Assembly: GCA_936440205.1 (NCBI GenBank)
Contig: OW387135.1
Span: 37,612,792 to 37,676,791 of the forward strand
DNA: 64,000 nt
Source: Lepidonotus clava
Lineage: Eukaryota > Annelida > Polychaeta > Phyllodocida > Polynoidae
Direction of reading: 5' to 3'
Part shown: positions 58,408 through 64,000 of the stretch, piece after piece
Layout: every line of letters starts with the position of its first letter
How positions within the stretch are numbered: the stretch's first letter is position 1
Position numbers and translations under genes: made by a program
The notes under the pieces: model-generated
Database searches by the model: none
What the model saw: the letters and a program-made list of their open reading frames with translations, nothing else
Told to the model about the DNA's origin: nothing

Positions 58408-61400
58408 GGCCCAGTATCAGTTGGGTAGACCTGAGTCTGATAACACTGCCAGTGGGCCGGTTGACTGGGTCCCCCCACTCTCCCTGTCACCAGTGGGCAC
58501 GCCCTGCACCGTCTACTTACCCTTAAAGGCACCGCTGGAGGCAGGCACAAATGGCCACCAGCAGGCTGGCAGCTCGACTAAAGCATTCGCACAGGCTAAT
58601 TGATATAAATCGGCCCTAACTTAATCGCCAAGGCCATCGCGGCGGTGGGCGCTGGCCATTGTAAGAGGCTTACGGCCTATTGGGAGATGTCAGTCATACA
58701 TTATGGATATGTCAATTCGTCCTAGCTGTTTTTTCTGGCAGCGAGCAAAGAACATACTGAGTGTACGCCTGATGCATGGCGCGACCAGCTGTTGATGGGC
58801 GGCATCATGAACAGGCGCCAGCGGGGCCGTGGTCTTGTTGGCAGGTCTTTGGTGCAACCAGGAGCACAGGGGGCCAACAAGACTCATCACCACTGGGGCT
58901 TGGGGCATAGCGGGCGGGGTAGAGGGAGCAGAGTTAGTTGGGTGAATCATGCAGGACTATAGTGACGGACTAACGTTGGAAGTTGACACGAATTTTGATA
59001 TATATTTGAATGAAAATCAAGTAGAGTTTTGGCAAACACTGGAGTTAGAGCTTGCAGAGGGAATATAAGTGATAGAACAAGTAGCAGAAACAGTAACTAT
59101 AGGAAAAGGATCAATGTTCAGTGTCTACATGAACACAGGGACACTTGATATAAGACGGCCTCCGTCGTTTGGGTGAGGGTCAGTGGGGCGACACGATGAA
59201 TAAGCAGGGCAGTAGTTGGGAAAGTCGGTCGTCTATCGACATTTCTACGTTATGATTCAAGTTATCAGCCGTCCCTGGTGGCGGGTAGGCCGGAGCCGGT
59301 CCTCCCCCTGACCCCGACTTGAGGCCCTCAGTCCCCACCCCCTGCTCCCTTCACTGACCGGGCCAGCAGCCCGAATTCCCCACTGGCCCGACACGGTCGT
59401 AGATCCTCGTTGGAGACGCCTTGGCCGAGACTAACAATCACAATATCCCTATGATTGCACCCTGGCCCCGGCGTTGTCTACTGTGGGACCTGAGGCCGGG
59501 CTCGGTAACCGACGGGCTGACTGGGGCCCATAGCTCCCCATTACACCTCTAACCAGGGGTCTACGTCAGGGGGTGGTGAATGTTGGGACAAGTATAGGGT
59601 AACACAGCAATGGAGTAAGGTCCTTTTAATGCAACAGACACAGACTGAATGTACTCACAAAGAAAGTCACGGGATTAGGTGAAAATGTGAGCCCCATGAA
59701 GGAAACAAAGCCACATGCAAGAAGACATAGCTGGGGGTCTTAAAAGTTGACAGTTTTTCGCGTGGGCAGACCAATAATCCACGACGTCGAGGAAACAGCC
59801 ATGAGGGCGTGGGCACAGCACGAGAGGTCGTCATTTCTAAAGGTGTACAGGATAAAATCTGCGTTGACATTTGAAATGCAACACGGCCGATTGAATTGTC
59901 GATTAATTCGTGACAACAACAGATCTATTCAGAAGAAAATCTCGGTAAAACTTCCCACACGCTATGCGGAAATCATAACCTCTGACTTACATCAGTATGT
60001 AGACATAAAAACACAGTTCTTTGGGAAATGAAACAACCAGGCTGATTACTCTTTGGAAAGCATTTTCAGCTCGCTACAATCGTTTTCGCCTAGTAAGTTT
60101 TGGAGGAAAAAAGAAAGAGCGGGGGACGGGGGGGGGGGGGGGGCTTCGCTTTTTTTCACATGGCAATGTACATTGCTCAGCTTATCGGAAAAATTCATGT
60201 TGAAATACGATATTAGACAGAAAAGAAATACAGACGTTGAGAATTAAGCCTATTCATCAAAGGACCGTTTGCTTTGCTCACACGAGGATAATTGCAGATA
60301 AGATCATCTTTTAAAACCCTGTACAAGTAAGCCTATAAATGCAATATAATTTAAGAAGCTATACAAAACTACACGCTTTTATAGAAGTTGACAATGTGTT
60401 TCCAGTAAATCCAATAAGACTGGCCGACTCCCCGCTTCAGGCACTAGGCCAATGCTAATGACTGGGCACGGCCTACCCCGGGTATGGGGAGTGTGTGCTG
60501 TAAGGCCAGGTAGTAATGAATCTCCGTGTTGACTCTACGTTAACCTTAATTAGAACAGACCCCTGATTAGACCATCCCCGCCAGCCGCGGGGCCAGAGAT
60601 AGGTCTGGTCACATGAATAGGTAATCCGCTTTAATATCGGCGAGATTAAGGTGTCGTAATCAGCAATTAGAATGAATTACATATGACTGCCAATGAGTGG
60701 ATCACACCATGGCCATAGAGTGGTATGTCTGGTTTATGATGCGAGTTTATGAGCATGAGCATTATTGGAGCGTATTGCATTTTTTGCATTCCCTACAGCC
60801 CACAAGCAGTATTCATCCAGATAAATATATTATCCTTCAATGCGGAATGTCCGATATCAATCGAATAAACGCGTGTTTAATATTGGAAACAGCATAGGAA
60901 TATTAAACAAGTATCGACTAAGTTGTATATTACACAGGTAACTAGATAACATTTCTATCTGGTACGAATGACGGGAGCCGCAGAAGGACGGTAGTTAGAT
61001 TCGTTGTCTTCTCTGCCAGCTTCTACCTTGAAAACTAATGCGGCTTTATCCTGGGATATTTCCTTTACTTAACAAGATCATCGCTAGATACCACTACTGC
61101 TTAGTTTGTCGTACATTCTTATACATCACGTACCGGATCTTTTGCGACTCAGCTCTAGGCCTGAAACTACTTAACTGAGTTGTTTTTTACTACTGAAAAG
61201 CTACTGCCACTCGGAAGTACACAACCAGCTCCACCCCTCTATTCTAAGGGACGATCCTGTTTGTGTACACTGAAGATTAAGTGTGGGGAAGACTGCCTAA
61301 GGGATTACTAACGTGTGCCTAAGGGCCAAGGGATTAGGGAAGAAATGGCGGCTTTGAATATTGTAGCAACGTCCTTTACTTTTGGGATTAGGCTGGAAGA

Positions 61401-62639
61401 GAGAAGAGAATTTCAAATTACAGCGTCTGGTAAACTTATGACTAGGCTGAAATTAGATAAGTATTAGGGGCGCAGAAGAGGGACCATCGGGCCCGGAGGG
61501 GTAAGGAGATGTGGGGTGGGGGTCAGGACCAGGTGGTGAAGACGGCTATAGTGAATTATGAGAGGTGGGCCTGGGAGCCCTGGAGGAGTGGCCGGGGATT
61601 AAACACCACCCATGTAGACAATATGGTGTTCGTCACGTGTTTACAGAAGTGCCACTTACAGGCATGTTGGGAGTCGGGATGAGAAAACGGATCCGCCTGA
61701 ATTTCACATTTAAAGAAAAGGAAATGCATTTTACAGTAACTTGAAGCCAATTGTATGCTGGAGCTTTGAATTTTATCTCTTCAGGGTCCATATTTTCCTA
61801 ACAGATTAGGATAATTGAGGAAATGATTAGGGCCGCAAAATTAGAAATTTCGTATTTTGAAAAAAAAAAGTTCTTGAGAAATATTCTCAAAGAGGAATTA
61901 TTAAGTGAACAAATTAAATGTGAGACAAAATCTCTAATCATGAGACCCTAATCTAATTTTCTAATAGCCTAATCTATTACGAATATATGGCCCCGGTACC
62001 TCGATTCAGGGTCAAGGATAGTTGCCATAATATTTTGAAATTATGAGAAATCGATTATATTCTAGACGATCCGACTTATAAAAAGATAACATCGCAATTA
62101 GTGTTAATGTCACTCTGCCTCACCTGTTCCTTAAAGTTTGATGTGCTGCTTAACACCATTTCTTAACTTCCAAAGGCAAATTGTGAAAAGAGAAGCATGC
62201 ACCAATATCATTTTGATGACATTAACAACAGATGCACTGATAAGATGTTTGAGAAAGGTATTTCACTTACTTTGTCATCTCTTCTTGTTGTGTCTCCTGC
62301 AAAATAAAAATGTATTTTGTAGTATCGTCATCCTTTAACATATTTATTTATAATAACATAGACGTTGTAATATTAACTTTTAGGAGCTATCTCGTGAAAT
62401 CTGAACACTATGGGAGTTAGTAATGCACACGGCGACAGGCTTTTGGTAAATGACCCAGCCCGAATCACCATTTCCAGAAGGCGCATCGTATAATTCATGT
62501 TTTGAAAGCACACGTTTACACGTACATGCATGGGTAGACCTAGGCGTTAATGTAGTGTAATATAATGGGACACCTTTGGACAGGGAAATATCATAATCAT
62601 GTTCGACACCGGAATACGGTATTTGTTTCAGATTGAGCG
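58408..62639. other. non-coding stretch with GC-rich islands
   Basis: GC-rich islands at about 58420-58680, 59160-59580 and 60410-60620 alternate with AT-rich sequence; a poly-G run lies at about 60128-60142. The segment 60600-60690 contains several ATTA/TAAT cores. No exon with splice support was found. Confidence 0.4.
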
Positions 62640-63110
62640 ACATCTCTGCAGGGCAGTAGTATAAGGAATCGGTTATTTCTAAGTAGTAGTATATGAAAAT
62701 GGCTCTTTGGGCATGGTAATCATGTAAGGACATTTTGACTAGGTGTAACTATAGTAGTTGTGTAAGAAAGTTGCCATGTCAACTAAGTAGTATTATAGGG
62801 AAATGGGACACTAGGGTATGCTACTTCTGAAAGAAAAATGGACAATCGTCCAAGGTAGTAGTATAGAGAATTGGGGCACTTAAGCAGGGTAATAGTATAA
62901 GGGAGTTGCCGTTTCAACTAAGTAGTAGTACGAAGAAATCTGACAATTCGGTATAGTATTTATATAAGGAAACTGGAAAATGAAGCAGTTTTGTAGTATA
63001 GAGTTAAGTAGGGTAGTAGCACGAGGGAAATATATATTTTGGTATGATAGTAAAATCGGGTGTGACATTTGGGCAAGGTAGTAATAAAGGGAATTGAACG
63101 TTTGGGTCGG
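62640..63110. repeat. degenerate minisatellite, GTAGTAGTATA type
   Basis: AGTAGTATAAGGGAA-like words followed by TTGGGCACTT-like words recur about a dozen times at intervals of roughly 35-45 bp. Units are strongly diverged, so the array is old. Confidence 0.6.
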
Positions 63111-64000
63111 CTACTTAATATTCCAACCAGGAAGAAGGTTTATAATAAGCAGCATTTGGACAGGGTCACAGCAGAACAAGTGTCCAGCGGCGGTTATCAA
63201 GCGGGTCCTGGTCATTGTATGTTAATTGTTTCTCTATATCGAACAGATTATTTAATCGTTTAAAAGATTAGATCAAAGAAACATTAATAAATTCATCAGT
63301 GCATTCATCAGCTGTATGCATAGGGTGGCCATAAAACCTGCTGTAATCACTGGCTTGGCATCGTAACTTGGTAATCATTGAGATGATTAGGCTCAGTGCC
63401 ATACACAACGAGAGCGTGTCGCCGGGAGTCTACATATATGGGTAGGACCTATATCTAGTCGGAGTGATTCTCCCGTCCTCGTCCTGAGTAGTGTCAGAAA
63501 GGACGTCAGATCGAAACCGGGCAAGCAGAAATCAGAACCTCCGACAAAATCTCCAGGGCCTGCCTACAAGTCGGAGACAAGTCAATATGTGGCCGTTTGA
63601 CCGGCTCGGAGGGGTCGATGCTAAGTGAATAAGATGTCTGTGAGATTATATCGGACCGCCGGGGTGTGTGACGATGACTGTCTGTCTACATACGACCCGC
63701 CGGCCGACTCCCTACACGGGGTCGTGTTTCCCGGGCCCCTTCCAGGCCCCCTCTTCCCGGGACCATCAGTCTCTGCCCGGCCTGTGTTTACATCTCTATC
63801 GTCGGGGTAACACGTCTGACAGCCGCCCATCTCTTCTGTCTGCGTCTACTGTCTATATACTACACTTAGGGTACGCCGACCACGCTCACAACTTCACCGA
63901 TAGTGGTCGGCTAAAACAGTGCACGGGTAAACTGAACATTAACGCGCAATATAGGAGTCCTATATTATGAAAGGCGAGGCAGTAAATGTTAATTTGCACT
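63111..64000. other. right edge, no gene confirmed
   Basis: Contains a GC-rich island at about 63440-63830. Open frames overlap here on both strands but show no recognisable domain. Confidence 0.4.

Noticed and set aside
1-64000. CRISPR arrays, bacterial operons, LTR retroelements
   Set aside because: No regularly spaced direct repeats of CRISPR type, no prokaryotic gene layout and no paired long direct repeats with retroviral-type frames were seen; introns and gene families show eukaryotic nuclear DNA.

Overview
The window is animal nuclear DNA, most likely from a marine invertebrate. It is AT-rich, with short protein-coding exons split by GT-AG introns, many small inverted-repeat transposons, poly-G runs and simple repeats. 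I cannot fix the phylum from sequence alone; an ambulacrarian, cephalochordate or lophotrochozoan would all fit. Exons were assembled by eye from splice sites, codon phase and resemblance to known families, so most real genes here are far longer than any single open frame.

Five host genes can be supported. From left to right: (1) minus strand, 241-765, first coding exon of an aerolysin/ETX-MTX2-like protein that runs off the left edge; (2) plus strand, 7977-19660, a complete ten-exon classical short-chain dehydrogenase/reductase of 267 residues; (3) minus strand, 20870-26256, a complete six-exon LAMTOR3 of 124 residues, the same length as the human protein; (4) plus strand, 26544-30934, a complete five-exon WBP1/VOPP1/Shisa-like single-pass membrane adaptor of 153 residues with two C-terminal PPxY motifs; (5) minus strand, 38049-49394, the last five coding exons of AP1AR (gadkin), whose N-terminal exon or exons lie further right.

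LAMTOR3 and the WBP1-like gene are head to head, with start codons 287 bp apart. Each ATG sits in a CAAGATGG context, and two inverted TCATGTGA boxes flank the pair. LAMTOR3 (Ragulator), WBP1/VOPP1-type adaptors and AP1AR all belong to late-endosome, lysosome or TGN biology in other animals, so the centre of the window is an endolysosomal neighbourhood, whether by chance or not.

Mobile and repeated DNA: a LINE with an almost complete endonuclease/reverse-transcriptase frame (11539-15360) in SDR intron 3; a tRNA-derived SINE (8412-8628); two TTAA-flanked piggyBac-like MITEs (2514-3163, 8948-9298); several CAGGG-ended hAT-like MITEs (6626, 7282, 15687, 31285, 48416); a 1.3 kb TA-flanked inverted-repeat element in WBP1-like intron 1; a 157 bp palindrome (9390-9546); a cluster of GTTGGGT/TATTACACTAC elements (3449-4627); and several tandem duplications and degenerate minisatellites. 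A hammerhead-ribozyme-like motif lies in LAMTOR3 intron 5. An 8-unit array (44176-44990) repeats the exon-intron boundary that encodes the first kinesin-binding type W-acidic motif of AP1AR. From 49.4 kb to the right edge no exon could be confirmed; GC-rich islands there look like candidate regulatory elements.
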